Shown here: positions 1-8,404 of the stretch, piece after piece
How positions within the stretch are numbered: the first letter of the stretch is position 1
How the letters are laid out: each line of letters begins with the position of its first letter
Assembly (NCBI RefSeq): GCF_006547045.1
Contig: NZ_CP041242.1
Coordinates: 2,800,001-2,864,000 of the forward strand
DNA length: 64,000 nucleotides
Direction: 5' to 3'
From: Lysobacter alkalisoli
GTDB lineage: Bacteria > Pseudomonadota > Gammaproteobacteria > Xanthomonadales > Xanthomonadaceae
Translations under genes and position numbers: made by a program
Notes under the pieces: model-generated
What the model was told of the DNA's origin: nothing
What the model saw: only the letters and a program-made list of their open reading frames with translations
Database searches by the model: none

Positions 1-393
1 CAGAAGGAAGTCGTCGACCGCATGGCCGCCGGCCCGGGCAGCAAGATATATGGACGCCTCTCGGTGATGCTGCAGGCCTATTGCGCGGTCACGCCGCTGT
101 TCAACGTCCCGCCCGGAGCGTTCCGCCCACCGCCGAAGGTCGACTCCGCCGTGGTGCGGATGGTGCCGCGCGCACCGGAGAAGATCGGCATCGACGATCC
201 GGACCTGTTCGCCGCGGTCGTGCGCGACGCTTTCGGCCAGCGCCGCAAAACCCTGCGCAACGCGCTGTCCAAGATCTGCGATACGTCCGCGATCGAGGCC
301 GCCGGAGTCCGGCCCGACGCCCGCGCCGAACAACTGGAAGTCGCCGACTTCATTCGCATGGCCAACGCCTTGGCCGCCAGCAGCAGCCACTGA
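1..393 (+). CDS. rsmA: 16S rRNA dimethyladenosine transferase RsmA, C-terminal part
   Basis: RsmA (KsgA) dimethylates two adjacent adenines near the 3' end of 16S rRNA late in 30S assembly. The frame is open from base 1, so the start and the SAM-binding core lie upstream of the window; about 130 C-terminal residues remain. Visible are the end of the methyltransferase fold ([19 protein letters not shown], typical of the family) and the helical C-terminal rRNA-binding part with [12 protein letters not shown]. It is followed at 52 bases by apaG and then apaH, the standard gammaproteobacterial order rsmA-apaG-apaH. Identification is secure; only truncation by the window edge limits it. Confidence 0.95.
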   Translation, partial: QKEVVDRMAAGPGSKIYGRLSVMLQAYCAVTPLFNVPPGAFRPPPKVDSAVVRMVPRAPEKIGIDDPDLFAAVVRDAFGQRRKTLRNALSKICDTSAIEAAGVRPDARAEQLEVADFIRMANALAASSSH

Positions 394-445
394 TCGCAAC
401 TGCCCCTGCCTCGCCAGCGCACTTCTGGCGGGTACACTGTCATCC

Positions 446-829
446 ATGAATTCCCCCGCCGACTACGCTTTCGAAATCCAGGTCGCCACCCGATACCTCG
501 ACGACCAGTCAGAGCCGGAGCAGGACCGCTACGTCTTCTCCTACACCATTCACATCCGCAACAGCGGCACCGTGCCCGCGCGGCTGCTGGCGCGCCACTG
601 GATCATCACCGACGCCAACGGCAAGGTGCAGGAGGTCGAGGGCGATGGCGTGGTCGGCGAACAACCGTGGCTGCGTCCGGGCGAAGCATTCGAATACACC
701 TCCGGTGCGATGCTGGAGACCGACCTCGGCACCATGCAGGGCCACTACCAGATCCTCGCCGACGACGGTACCCGCTTCGATGCGCCGATTCCGCCGTTTA
801 CCCTGACCATTCCCCGTACATTGCATTGA
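446..829 (+). CDS. apaG: ApaG/CorD family protein
   Basis: ApaG is a small soluble all-beta protein of immunoglobulin/FN3-like fold, linked genetically to Co2+ resistance and Mg2+ efflux; its biochemical role is unsettled. The 127-residue length is typical. The family signature [17 protein letters not shown] lies near residues 71-87, and the C-terminal [20 protein letters not shown] stretch is also conserved. It sits between rsmA and apaH as in many gammaproteobacteria and is probably co-transcribed with them. The ATG at 446 gives the usual N-terminus. There is a 97-base gap before apaH with no clear terminator. Confidence 0.95.
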   Translation: MNSPADYAFEIQVATRYLDDQSEPEQDRYVFSYTIHIRNSGTVPARLLARHWIITDANGKVQEVEGDGVVGEQPWLRPGEAFEYTSGAMLETDLGTMQGHYQILADDGTRFDAPIPPFTLTIPRTLH

Positions 830-926
830 GGCAGGAACGAGTGAAAGGGAACAACACTGCAGAAGCCAATCGTTCTGTTCTCCCGCTTTTACTCGCCCCT
901 CACTTCTCGTCACTTACTACTGCCCC

Positions 927-1820
927 ATGAGTATCTGGGCCATCGGCGACCTGCAGGGTTGCTACGACGCCACCCAGCGCCTGCTGGAGAAAATCGCCTT
1001 CGATCCGGCGCGCGACCGGCTATGGTTCTGCGGCGACCTGGTCAACCGTGGCGGACAATCGCTGGAAACATTGCGGCTTGTGCATTCGCTGCGCGACTCC
1101 AGCACCATGGTGCTTGGCAACCACGACCTCTCGCTGCTGGCGATCGGCCAGCGCAGCGAGGAGGAACAGCGCAAGGTCAACCCCGACCTGCAGCGGGTGG
1201 TGCTGGCCGAGGATCGCGACACCCTGCTCGACTGGCTGCGCACGCAGAAGCTCTGCCATGTCGACCGCAAGCTGGGCTGGATGATGGTCCATGCCGGGCT
1301 GGCGCCGAAATGGACCACGTCGATGGCCGAGCGCCATGCCCGCGAGGTCGAGCAGAAGCTGCACGGCGACCAGGCCGGGCGCCTGCTCAAGGCCATGTAC
1401 GGCGACGGCCCGGCGTGGAACCCGCAGCTGACCGGCAACGATCGCCTGCGCGCGATCATCAACATCATGACCCGGCTGCGCTACTGCACCCCGCGCGGCC
1501 GTATCTCCTACGAGGACAAAGGCTCGCCCGGTACCCAGCCGGCCGGTCTGTACCCGTGGTACGAAGTACCCGGCCGTGCCGAACGCGACCTGAAGATCGT
1601 CTGCGGCCACTGGTCGACCCTGGGGCTGTTCATTGGCCATGGCGTCCACGCGATCGACACCGGCGCGGTCTGGGGCGGCAAGCTGACCGCGTTGCAGCTC
1701 GACACCGACGAGCTGCGCGTGGTGCAGGTTGCGGGCCGCGACCAGCCTGCCGCACCGCCGAAGCCCCGGCACAAGTCCAGACCGGGCAGGCACAGGCCTC
1801 GACAGGAATCGCGGCGATGA
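927..1820 (+). CDS. apaH: Symmetrical bis(5'-nucleosyl)-tetraphosphatase ApaH
   Basis: ApaH hydrolyses diadenosine tetraphosphate (Ap4A) to two ADP, and in E. coli also removes Np4 caps from RNA. The metallophosphatase motifs are all present near the N-terminus: GDLQGCYD (residue 7 on), GDLVNRGG and GNHD, then a MVHAGL segment and GHWS further on. At 297 residues it is slightly longer than the E. coli enzyme, with a basic, Arg/Pro/His-rich tail. Its stop overlaps the next start (ATGA at 1817-1820), so translational coupling with the DUF1287 gene is likely. Confidence 0.95.
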   Translation: MSIWAIGDLQGCYDATQRLLEKIAFDPARDRLWFCGDLVNRGGQSLETLRLVHSLRDSSTMVLGNHDLSLLAIGQRSEEEQRKVNPDLQRVVLAEDRDTLLDWLRTQKLCHVDRKLGWMMVHAGLAPKWTTSMAERHAREVEQKLHGDQAGRLLKAMYGDGPAWNPQLTGNDRLRAIINIMTRLRYCTPRGRISYEDKGSPGTQPAGLYPWYEVPGRAERDLKIVCGHWSTLGLFIGHGVHAIDTGAVWGGKLTALQLDTDELRVVQVAGRDQPAAPPKPRHKSRPGRHRPRQESRR

Positions 1821-2542
1821 ACACGGCGACCAACCGGCATCGTGCTGGCAAGCGGCGATGGTTGGCCGCCATCGCGGCGATACTGGCCGCGGCCGCGATA
1901 CTTGCCTTGGCGCTTCCCGGGCGGCAACCGCAGCACCCCATGCCGGCCCGGATGTTCGTCGGCAGCGGAGCCCCGTCCCGGCCGGACGCCGCCCCGGAAC
2001 CTGCCACCCTCGCATCGGCGGAGGAGTCGGCACCATTGAGGGTCCATGCAGCGCGCAACCAGGTTGGCGTGACCCGCCATTACGATCCCGCCTACGTGGC
2101 TCTGGCCTACCCCGGTGGCGACGTGCCGATCGAGCGCGGCGTCTGCACCGACGTGGTGATCCGCGCCTTGCGCCATGAGGGCCTGGACCTGCAGCAGACC
2201 GTGCACGAGGACATGCGCACAAACTTCGGCGCCTACCCGCCGCTGTGGGGCCTGCGCGCCCCCGATCGCAACATCGACCACCGCCGCGTACCCAACCTGC
2301 GGCGCTGGTTCGAGCGACAGGGCTGGGCGCTGCAGGCCGGGCGCGAGCCGGACGGCTACCTGCCCGGCGACCTGGTGACCTGGACCCTGCCGGGCGGCCT
2401 GCCGCATATCGGCATCGTCTCCGAGCGCCGCAGCGGCGCCGGGGTGCCACTGGTCATCCACAACGTCGGCCACGGCACCCGCGAGGAAGACGCGTTGTTC
2501 GCCTACACGATGACCGGGCACTATCGGCCACGCCTCGATTGA
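1817..2542 (+). CDS. DUF1287 family exported protein
   Basis: A 241-residue protein with an N-terminal membrane segment or uncleaved signal (about residues 14-34, Ala/Leu/Ile-rich after a basic start), a short Pro/Ala-rich linker, and a C-terminal DUF1287 domain. The domain shows GVCTDVVIRA, DRNIDHRRVPNL and LPHIGIVS. DUF1287 is related to the NlpC/P60-like (YiiX/CHAP) cysteine hydrolase group; a conserved Cys (GVCTD) and a His (LPHIG) are compatible with that, but activity is inference. The start was chosen because ATG at 1817 overlaps the apaH stop and gives a proper signal sequence; the longer open frame from 959 is an apaH shadow. It converges with folA only 4 bases away. Confidence 0.85.
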   Translation: MNTATNRHRAGKRRWLAAIAAILAAAAILALALPGRQPQHPMPARMFVGSGAPSRPDAAPEPATLASAEESAPLRVHAARNQVGVTRHYDPAYVALAYPGGDVPIERGVCTDVVIRALRHEGLDLQQTVHEDMRTNFGAYPPLWGLRAPDRNIDHRRVPNLRRWFERQGWALQAGREPDGYLPGDLVTWTLPGGLPHIGIVSERRSGAGVPLVIHNVGHGTREEDALFAYTMTGHYRPRLD

Positions 2543-2546
2543 ACCG

Positions 2547-3041
2547 TCAGGACCGAACGTAATCGACAAACTCGAACGCGAAGGCGTGGCGGTCATCGGC
2601 CGGGTGCGGCTCGCGGGCGACAACCTGCCAGCCGGCGTGATCGAAGGCGGGGAAATGCGCATCCGCGCCCTCGACCACGGTATCGACGTGGGTCAGGTGC
2701 ATCCGCTTCGCGTATGGCAGACACAACGCGTAGACCTCGCCGCCACCGATCACGCACAGCGTATCGGCGCCATCGTCCGCGGCGACGCGCAACGCCTCGT
2801 CGACGCTGGCCACCGGTTCCATACCTTCGAACGGCACCCGTCCGCTGCGGGTCAACACCAGGTTGCGCCGCCCCGGCAGCGCGCGGCCGAGCGACTCGGC
2901 GGTCTTGCGGCCCATCAGCAGCGGCTTGCCGAGGGTCAATGCCTTGAAGCGCTTCAGATCATCAGGCAACCGCCATGGCAGGTCGTTGTCGCGACCGATG
3001 GCGCGGTTCATGTCAAGCGCGGCGATCAGAACCATCTGCAT
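2547..3041 (-). CDS. folA: Dihydrofolate reductase
   Basis: FolA reduces dihydrofolate to tetrahydrofolate with NADPH and regenerates the folate consumed by thymidylate synthase, encoded just upstream. The 164 residues fit the chromosomal family. Motifs: IAALDMNRAIGRDNDLPW at the N-terminus (active-site Met20-type loop), MGRKTAESLGRALPGR for NADPH binding, and CVIGGGEVY in the second half. I start at ATG 3041 (MQMVLIAALD), not at 3074, because the extra residues are unlike the family. The gene overlaps the 3' end of the upstream small membrane gene by 29 bases, suggesting one transcript thyA-orf-folA. Confidence 0.95.
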   Translation of the reverse strand: MQMVLIAALDMNRAIGRDNDLPWRLPDDLKRFKALTLGKPLLMGRKTAESLGRALPGRRNLVLTRSGRVPFEGMEPVASVDEALRVAADDGADTLCVIGGGEVYALCLPYAKRMHLTHVDTVVEGADAHFPAFDHAGWQVVAREPHPADDRHAFAFEFVDYVRS

Positions 3042-3336
3042 CGGGGTGCAACTCCGTATAGATCGACATCGCATGTTCGCGCGACGAGACCGCCAGCCAT
3101 ACGATCAGCAAATAGAGCACTACGAACACCAGCGCCTCGAAGGACGGAATGTCCTTCACCGCCTCGAACAGGGAGGATGCCTCGTCGCCGGGAGTCACCA
3201 AGGCGCGGAACACAGCACCCAAAGGCGCCAGCAAAAGGGTGGCCATCAGGCCAATGATCAAACCGTTCGACAACGTAAAGAGCGAATCTGCAAACTTCTC
3301 GCGCGATCTTGATGAATGTTTTTTCTGGCGAGCCAT
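3013..3336 (-). CDS. Small two-helix membrane protein, unknown function
   Basis: This 107-residue protein begins with a very basic segment (MARQKKHSSRSREK) and has two predicted membrane helices, about residues 24-48 (LIIGLMATLLLAPLGAVF region) and 68-86 (ALVFVVLYLLIVWLAVS), joined by a loop with several acidic residues. The start is an ATG, and the gene lies between thyA and folA on the same strand with a 29-base overlap into folA, so it is likely co-transcribed. I do not recognise the family. The amphipathic basic N-terminus followed by hydrophobic helices supports a real product rather than a chance frame. Confidence 0.7.
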   Translation of the reverse strand: MARQKKHSSRSREKFADSLFTLSNGLIIGLMATLLLAPLGAVFRALVTPGDEASSLFEAVKDIPSFEALVFVVLYLLIVWLAVSSREHAMSIYTELHPDADGSDRRA

Positions 3337-3404
3337 GGCACGTAGGTCCGATTGGGGGTCGCTTGAAATCGTCGATCACCGCGGTCTCATGCCGCGAGAC
3401 ACGC

Positions 3405-4199
3405 TCAAACCGCCACCGGCGCCTTGATCGCCGGATGCGGGTCGTAACCCTTGATCGCGATGTCCTCATACCGGAAACCGAAAATGTCGCGCACCTCCGG
3501 GTTCAACACCAATGTCGGCAACGGGCGCGGCTCGCGCGACAGCTGCTCGCGCGCCTGCTCGAAATGATTCGAATACAGATGCGCATCGCCCAGCGTGTGC
3601 ACGAAATCGCCGACGCCCAAACCGCACACCTGGGCCACCATGTGCGTGAGCAGCGCGTAGCTGGCGATGTTGAACGGCACTCCCAGGAAGATGTCGCCGC
3701 TGCGCTGGTACAGCTGGCAGCTCAGCTTGCCGTCGACCACGTAGAACTGGAACATCGTGTGGCACGGCATCAGTGCCATCTTCGGCAGATCGGCCACGTT
3801 CCAGGCGCTGACGATCAGCCGCCGTGAATCCGGATTGCGCCTGATCTCCTCGATCACCCAGCGGATCTGGTCGATCCCGCCCTCGCTGCCGTCGGACCAG
3901 TGCCGCCACTGGTGGCCGTAGACCGGGCCGAGGTCGCCGTTGGCGTCGGCCCACTCGTCCCAGATCGACACCTTGTTGTCCTTAAGGTAGGCGATGTTGG
4001 TGTCGCCCTGCAGGAACCACAGCAGTTCGTGGACGATCGAACGCAGGTGCAGCTTCTTGGTGGTGACCAGCGGAAAACCTTCGGCCAGATCGAAGCGCAT
4101 CTGCCAGCCGAACACGCTGCGGGTGCCGGTGCCGGTGCGATCGCTCTTTTCGGCACCGCGTTCGAGGACGTGGCGGAGCAGATCAAGGTATTGACGCAT
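3405..4199 (-). CDS. thyA: Thymidylate synthase
   Basis: ThyA converts dUMP to dTMP using methylene-tetrahydrofolate, releasing dihydrofolate for FolA. The 264-residue length matches the E. coli enzyme. Key features seen: [11 protein letters not shown] near residue 21 (phosphate-binding Arg), WDEWAD near 80, [11 protein letters not shown] near 91, RRLIVSAWN near 126, and the nucleophilic Cys at residue 146 in [12 protein letters not shown], followed by QRSGD. It starts 3 bases after the lgt stop, so the two are probably in one operon with the small membrane gene and folA downstream. No anomalies. Confidence 0.97.
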   Translation of the reverse strand: MRQYLDLLRHVLERGAEKSDRTGTGTRSVFGWQMRFDLAEGFPLVTTKKLHLRSIVHELLWFLQGDTNIAYLKDNKVSIWDEWADANGDLGPVYGHQWRHWSDGSEGGIDQIRWVIEEIRRNPDSRRLIVSAWNVADLPKMALMPCHTMFQFYVVDGKLSCQLYQRSGDIFLGVPFNIASYALLTHMVAQVCGLGVGDFVHTLGDAHLYSNHFEQAREQLSREPRPLPTLVLNPEVRDIFGFRYEDIAIKGYDPHPAIKAPVAV

Positions 4200-4202
4200 C
4201 GG

Positions 4203-5084
4203 TCATTCCTTGGTGGTGGCAGGTTGCGGCTGCAGGGTCGGCGAGCGTCGCGACAACCACAGCCAGAACAGGCCCAGGGCGATCAACGGAAGACTCAGCA
4301 CCTGTCCCATGGTCAACCAGTCGAAGGCAAGATAGCCGAGCTGTTCGTCAGGCACGCGAACGAACTCGACCAGGAAACGGAAACAGCCGTACAGCAGCGC
4401 AAACAGGCCGGCGACAGCGTAGCGCGGCCGCGGCCGGCTGGAGAACCACCACAGCACCACGAACATCACCAGTCCCTCGAGGCAGGCCTGGTAAAGCTGC
4501 GAAGGATGGCGGGCGAAGGTGTCGAGCGCGCCACTGGCATGCAGGCTGCGCAGCTCCTCCAGCGGCAGGTATGCATACTGCTGCGGCAGCGCGCCGGGGA
4601 ACACCACACCCCAGTCGCCTCCGGTCGTCTTGCCCCACAACTCACCGCCGATGTAGTTGCCAAGCCGGCCAAATCCCAGTCCCGGGGGCACCAGCGGAAC
4701 GATGAAGTCGGCCACGTCGAAGAAATGCAACTTGTGCCGGCGGGCCCACAGCAAGGCCGCAACCATGACCCCGACCAGGCCGCCGTGGAAACTCATCCCG
4801 CCTTCCCAGATCCGGAACAGCATCAACGGATCGCGGATCAGCTCGCCAAAAGCATAGAAGAGGACATAGCCGATACGCCCGCCCAGCACCACGCCGAGCA
4901 TGCCGTAGAACAGCAAATCGCCGAAGCCCTGCTCATCGACTCCCGGCAGACGCCCGGCACGGATCCGCTGGCGCCCCAGCCACCAGGCGGCCAGGAAACC
5001 AAGCAGGTACATGATTCCGTACCAATGGACGGAGAGCGGACCCAGCGAGAAGGCGATCGGGTCTATCTGGTGCAGGAAGATCAT
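4203..5084 (-). CDS. lgt: Prolipoprotein diacylglyceryl transferase
   Basis: Lgt transfers diacylglyceryl from phosphatidylglycerol to the lipobox Cys of prolipoproteins, the first step of lipoprotein maturation in the inner membrane. The 293-residue polytopic protein shows several hydrophobic helices. Family motifs include [11 protein letters not shown] near the N-terminus, [11 protein letters not shown], the Lgt signature [26 protein letters not shown] and [14 protein letters not shown] near the C-terminus. Genes encoding lipoproteins with good lipoboxes occur in this window (38.0-38.6 kb). The gene precedes thyA by 3 bases, a linkage also seen in E. coli (lgt-thyA). Confidence 0.96.
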   Translation of the reverse strand: MIFLHQIDPIAFSLGPLSVHWYGIMYLLGFLAAWWLGRQRIRAGRLPGVDEQGFGDLLFYGMLGVVLGGRIGYVLFYAFGELIRDPLMLFRIWEGGMSFHGGLVGVMVAALLWARRHKLHFFDVADFIVPLVPPGLGFGRLGNYIGGELWGKTTGGDWGVVFPGALPQQYAYLPLEELRSLHASGALDTFARHPSQLYQACLEGLVMFVVLWWFSSRPRPRYAVAGLFALLYGCFRFLVEFVRVPDEQLGYLAFDWLTMGQVLSLPLIALGLFWLWLSRRSPTLQPQPATTKE

Positions 5085-5345
5085 GCGTTCGGCAGGCTCG
5101 AGTCGGCGACAGGGCCCCTATTGTGCCCGACCCGGGCGGGTGACAGCTTCCATCGTACAGCTGCGCCGGGCCCACAGGTTCAGACATTCCGCCAGCGCCG
5201 AGAAACCCATCGCGCCCTAGATATACCCGCGCGGAACGAAATGCACTGAGCGTGAGCAGGCTGATCCAGGCGTTCGGATCGCTCAACAGCTCAACCACGG
5301 TCAGCGACTTCCGCCTGCATCAATGGCGACCCGCGTACGCGGAGT

Positions 5346-5726
5346 TCAGAACAACCTCGGCAGCACGATCGCGCCCCAGACCAGCGCCACGTTCACCATC
5401 ACCACGAACACCGCGGCCGAACCCATGTCCTTGGCTCGCCCGGCCAGTTCGTGGTGCTCGTCGCCGAAGCGCTCGATCACGGCCTCGATGGCCGAATTGA
5501 GCAGTTCCACACTGAGCACCAGCAGCATCGAGCCGATCAGCAGCGCCCGTTCCACCGCCGTATCGCCGAGCCACCAGCCCAGCGGCGCCAGGATCGCGAA
5601 CAGGTATACCTCCAGCCGGAACGAGGATTCGTGCAGCCAGGCTGCCTTGAGCCCCTGTAGCGACCAGATCGTGGCCTTGAGGATGCGGCTCGGGCGGCGT
5701 GGCAGATGTCCGAATTCGTCGGCCAT
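5346..5726 (-). CDS. dgkA: Diacylglycerol kinase (DgkA type)
   Basis: DgkA is a small integral membrane kinase that phosphorylates diacylglycerol to phosphatidic acid, recycling the diacylglycerol left by membrane-derived glycan synthesis and related reactions. The 126-residue length fits. It has three hydrophobic segments, and the catalytic stretch is clear: VELLNSAIEAVIERFGDEHH with the conserved Glu-Leu-Leu-Asn-Ser-Ala-Ile-Glu core, followed by RAKDMGSAAV. The N-terminal region KATIWSLQGLKAAWLHESSFR is also family-like. It is separated from lgt by 261 bases with no other gene I can support, and from the isoaspartyl peptidase gene by 92 bases. Confidence 0.94.
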   Translation of the reverse strand: MADEFGHLPRRPSRILKATIWSLQGLKAAWLHESSFRLEVYLFAILAPLGWWLGDTAVERALLIGSMLLVLSVELLNSAIEAVIERFGDEHHELAGRAKDMGSAAVFVVMVNVALVWGAIVLPRLF

Positions 5727-5818
5727 GGATCATGCGTCTCGCTGGGTGGATGGCGCGGCGGGACGCCGGACGGCCGACGATTTTGCCACAGGCCCGCAGC
5801 ACCCGCCCCGGCGGCCGC

Positions 5819-6901
5819 TCAATCGGCCCCGCCGCCATCCCCCGCTTCGTGGATCGCGGTGCCCCGGCTACCGTCGGGGCGGATCCAGCCGCGGAACATG
5901 CTGCCGCTGTTGAACGGCATGGCGATGTTGCCGTCGACATCGAGCGCGATCGCGCCACCATCGCCACCGGCGGCCGGCACGATCCGGTTGACGACCTCCT
6001 CGGCGGCTTCGGTCAGGCTGTCGCCGCGATAGGCGACGCGGGCACAGATGTCGTGGGCAACCGCGTTGCGGATGTAGAACTCGCCCCAGCCGGTGCCGGA
6101 CACGCCGCAACGGTCGTCGGCCCAGGTACCGGCACCGATGACCGGCGAATCGCCGACCCGGCCCCAGCGCTTGTTGGTCATGCCGCCGGTGCTTGTGCCC
6201 GCGGCGATGTGGCCATGAACGTCGAGCGCGACCGCGCCAACGGTACCGAAATAGCCTTCCTTACGCTCAAGTGCTTGCGCACTTGATTCGTGGGCTGGCG
6301 TGTCCCCGCCCAGCACCGCCTGCGGGTCGCGCGCCTCTTTCTCCTTGGCCTGCTCCAGTGCACGGCGACGCTGCTCGGTATCGAACCAGCTGTTCTCGAC
6401 CCGCTCGATCTCCGGCCGCGAATCGGCGAAAACCTCGGCGCCGGCGCCGGCCATCATCACGTGCTGGCTATGCTCCATCACCGCGCGTGCCAGCCGGATC
6501 GGATTGCGCACGGTGGTGACCCCGGCCACCGCACCGGCGCGGCGGGTATGGCCCTCCATCACCGAGGCATCGAGCTCGTGCCCGCCGATGGCGTTGAACA
6601 CCGCGCCCTTGCCGGCGTTGAAGCGCGGCGACTCCTCCAGCACCAGGATGGCCGCCTCCACCGCGTCCAGCGCCGCGCCGCCCTTCGCCAGCACCGCGTT
6701 GCCGGCGTCCAGCGCGCGATTGAGAGTGGCGTGCACATCACGCAGGTCGGCCTTGCTCAGCGCGTCCTTCGGCACGAAGCCGGCGCCACCGTGGATGACC
6801 AGCGCGGTCCTGCCGGACGGCTGGTCCTCGGCGGATGGCGCGGTCTGGGCCTGGGCGGTGATGGTCATGGCGGCAAGGGCGAGCGTGATCAGCAGTCGCA
6901 T
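5819..6901 (-). CDS. Exported isoaspartyl peptidase / plant-type L-asparaginase (Ntn hydrolase)
   Basis: This 360-residue protein belongs to the IaaA/EcAIII family, which cleaves beta-aspartyl dipeptides and asparagine after autoproteolysis into two subunits. The start at 6901 gives a clear signal peptide (MRLLITLALAAMTITAQAQT), so the enzyme is probably periplasmic; the upstream extension to 7045 lacks family similarity. The alpha part contains VIHGGAG and FNAGKGAVFN. The nucleophile is Thr220 in GYFGTVGAVALD, with GTSTGGMTNKRWGRVGDSPVIGAGT downstream providing substrate-binding residues (described here by its key GTSTGG and GRVGDSP). A 20-bp perfect palindrome (6267-6286) falls in the linker just before the cleavage site and is read as part of SSAQALERK. 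Confidence 0.9.
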   Translation of the reverse strand: MRLLITLALAAMTITAQAQTAPSAEDQPSGRTALVIHGGAGFVPKDALSKADLRDVHATLNRALDAGNAVLAKGGAALDAVEAAILVLEESPRFNAGKGAVFNAIGGHELDASVMEGHTRRAGAVAGVTTVRNPIRLARAVMEHSQHVMMAGAGAEVFADSRPEIERVENSWFDTEQRRRALEQAKEKEARDPQAVLGGDTPAHESSAQALERKEGYFGTVGAVALDVHGHIAAGTSTGGMTNKRWGRVGDSPVIGAGTWADDRCGVSGTGWGEFYIRNAVAHDICARVAYRGDSLTEAAEEVVNRIVPAAGGDGGAIALDVDGNIAMPFNSGSMFRGWIRPDGSRGTAIHEAGDGGGAD

Positions 6902-6990
6902 CGGTGGTCTCCATTGACGAAGACCAAGGATAACGCCGTGAGGCGGAATGATCTGAACCCGGCTTTGGATTTCCCACCAGCACCAGCAGA

Positions 6991-7117
6991 GTGTCCAGAA
7001 GCCGGTGGCCATGGGGTTTGCGGGACACGCTGTGAACCCATCCATGGGCGCTCATCGTCGGCATCCTGCCTCCGAAGGTCCCGCAAACCCCATGGCCACC
7101 GGCTTCCCTGCGGACAC
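6991..7117. repeat. Long inverted repeat, 29-bp perfect arms
   Basis: Positions 6998-7026 and 7078-7106 are perfect reverse complements (29 bp; the arm contains ggtggccatggggtttg), separated by 51 bases; a shorter matching hexamer (gtgtcc/ggacac) extends the symmetry to 6991 and 7117. It lies between the peptidase gene and the MacB-like permease gene, both on the minus strand. It could fold into a large cruciform or RNA hairpin and could stop or slow transcription leaving the permease gene, but there is no U-run. A mobile miniature element is another possibility. Confidence 0.75.
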
Positions 7118-7149
7118 TACGCCACCGGATTCCCGGGTGCAGCCTGGGA

Positions 7150-7168
7150 ACCGCGCCCGAGGGCGCTC
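7150..7168. repeat. Short REP-like palindrome (gcgctcctac family)
   Basis: The sequence gcgcccgagggcgctcctac around 7150-7171 matches the degenerate palindrome found again at about 35190-35210 (gcgcccaaggacgctcctac). Such elements with a terminal gctcctac are widespread between genes in xanthomonads and pseudomonads. It directly abuts the 3' end of the permease gene. Confidence 0.5.
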
Positions 7169-8404
7169 CTACTGTTGTCGCAGGGCCTCGATCGGATCCA
7201 GCTGCGAGGCCTTGCGCGCCGGGTAATAGCCGAAGAACAGGCCGGTGCAGATCGAGAACCCGGCCGCGAGCGCGACCACCTGCCCATTCAGCGCCACCGG
7301 CAGATCACTGACCTGGCCCACCACCAGCGCACCGGCGATGCCGATGCCGATGCCGAGCACGCCACCGATCAGCGAGATCAACATCGCCTCGGCGAGGAAT
7401 TGCCGGCGTACGTCCGAAGGCCCCGCACCGACCGCCATGCGCAGGCCGATCTCGCGGATCCGCTCGGTCACCGACACCAGCATGATGTTCATGATGCCGA
7501 TGCCGCCGACCACCAGCGAAATCGTCGCCACCGCGCCCAGCAGCAGCGACATCAGCCGGGTGGTCGCGGTGCGGGTCTCGATGATCTCGGCGATGTTGCG
7601 CACGCGGAAATCGTCCTCGGCGCCGGGCTGGATGCGGTGGCGCTGTCGCAGCAGCGCCTCGACCTCACCCTGCACGTACGACAGATCGTCGGCATGGCCA
7701 ACACCGAGGGTGATCTGCTGCACCGCCCCGGGCGGTATCGCCATCGCACCCATCAGCCGCCGCCGCGAGGTCTCCAGCGGCACCAGGATGGCGTCGTCCT
7801 GGTCCTGGCCCCAGCCGCCCTGTCCCTTCGGCTTGAGCGTACCGACCACGGTGAACGGTACCCGGCCGACCCGGATCGACTGCCCGACCGCATCCTCGTC
7901 GCCGAACAGTTCGCGGCGCACGGTCTCGCCGATGATCACGGTCTTGGCGGCGCTGGAGTAGTCGCGTGCGTCGAACACGTCGCCATTGGCGATCTGCCAG
8001 CTCTCGATCTCGAAGAAGTCCGGCTGCACACCCTGCCACTGGGTCGACCAGTTCTTCTCCGCGAACACCACCTGGGTGCCGCCGCGCAGCGACGCGGCGA
8101 CGTACTGCACCTCCGGGATCTCGCTGCGGATCGCCTCGGCATCGCCCTCGTTGATGGTGTAGAAGCTGCTGCCGGCCATGCGCGCACCGCCCATGCCGCG
8201 GCCGGCGCCCGGGCTGATGTCGAGCCGGTTCGAGCCCAGCCCGGACACCAGCTTGTCGATCTCGGCCTGGGTGCCCTGGCCGACCGAGACCATCACGATC
8301 ACTGCGGCAATGCCGATGATCACGCCCAGCGAGGTCAGTGCGCTGCGCATCCAGTTGCCGCGCAGGGCATGGGCGGCGGTGCGCAGGACTTCGAGGAAGT
8401 TCAT
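7169..8404 (-). CDS. ABC transporter permease, MacB/FtsX type
   Basis: A 411-residue permease of the MacB family. It has an N-terminal membrane helix (about residues 20-42, SLGVIIGIAAVIVMVSVG), a large periplasmic MacB_PCD domain (about 45-270), and three C-terminal FtsX helices (about 288-315, 335-360, 370-395), ending in YPARKASQLDPIEALR, the standard C-terminal motif. In MacB the permease and ATPase are one polypeptide; here they are separate genes overlapping by ATGA (8401-8404), as in YknY/YknZ-like systems. With the adaptor upstream it forms a tripartite exporter of unknown substrate (peptides, antibiotics or toxins are usual for the family). Confidence 0.9.
   Translation of the reverse strand: MNFLEVLRTAAHALRGNWMRSALTSLGVIIGIAAVIVMVSVGQGTQAEIDKLVSGLGSNRLDISPGAGRGMGGARMAGSSFYTINEGDAEAIRSEIPEVQYVAASLRGGTQVVFAEKNWSTQWQGVQPDFFEIESWQIANGDVFDARDYSSAAKTVIIGETVRRELFGDEDAVGQSIRVGRVPFTVVGTLKPKGQGGWGQDQDDAILVPLETSRRRLMGAMAIPPGAVQQITLGVGHADDLSYVQGEVEALLRQRHRIQPGAEDDFRVRNIAEIIETRTATTRLMSLLLGAVATISLVVGGIGIMNIMLVSVTERIREIGLRMAVGAGPSDVRRQFLAEAMLISLIGGVLGIGIGIAGALVVGQVSDLPVALNGQVVALAAGFSICTGLFFGYYPARKASQLDPIEALRQQ

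Noticed and set aside
959-1816. N-terminal extension of the DUF1287 protein over apaH
   Set aside because: The residues are Arg/Ala/His-rich shadow of apaH; ATG 1817 gives a normal signal sequence and an ATGA overlap.
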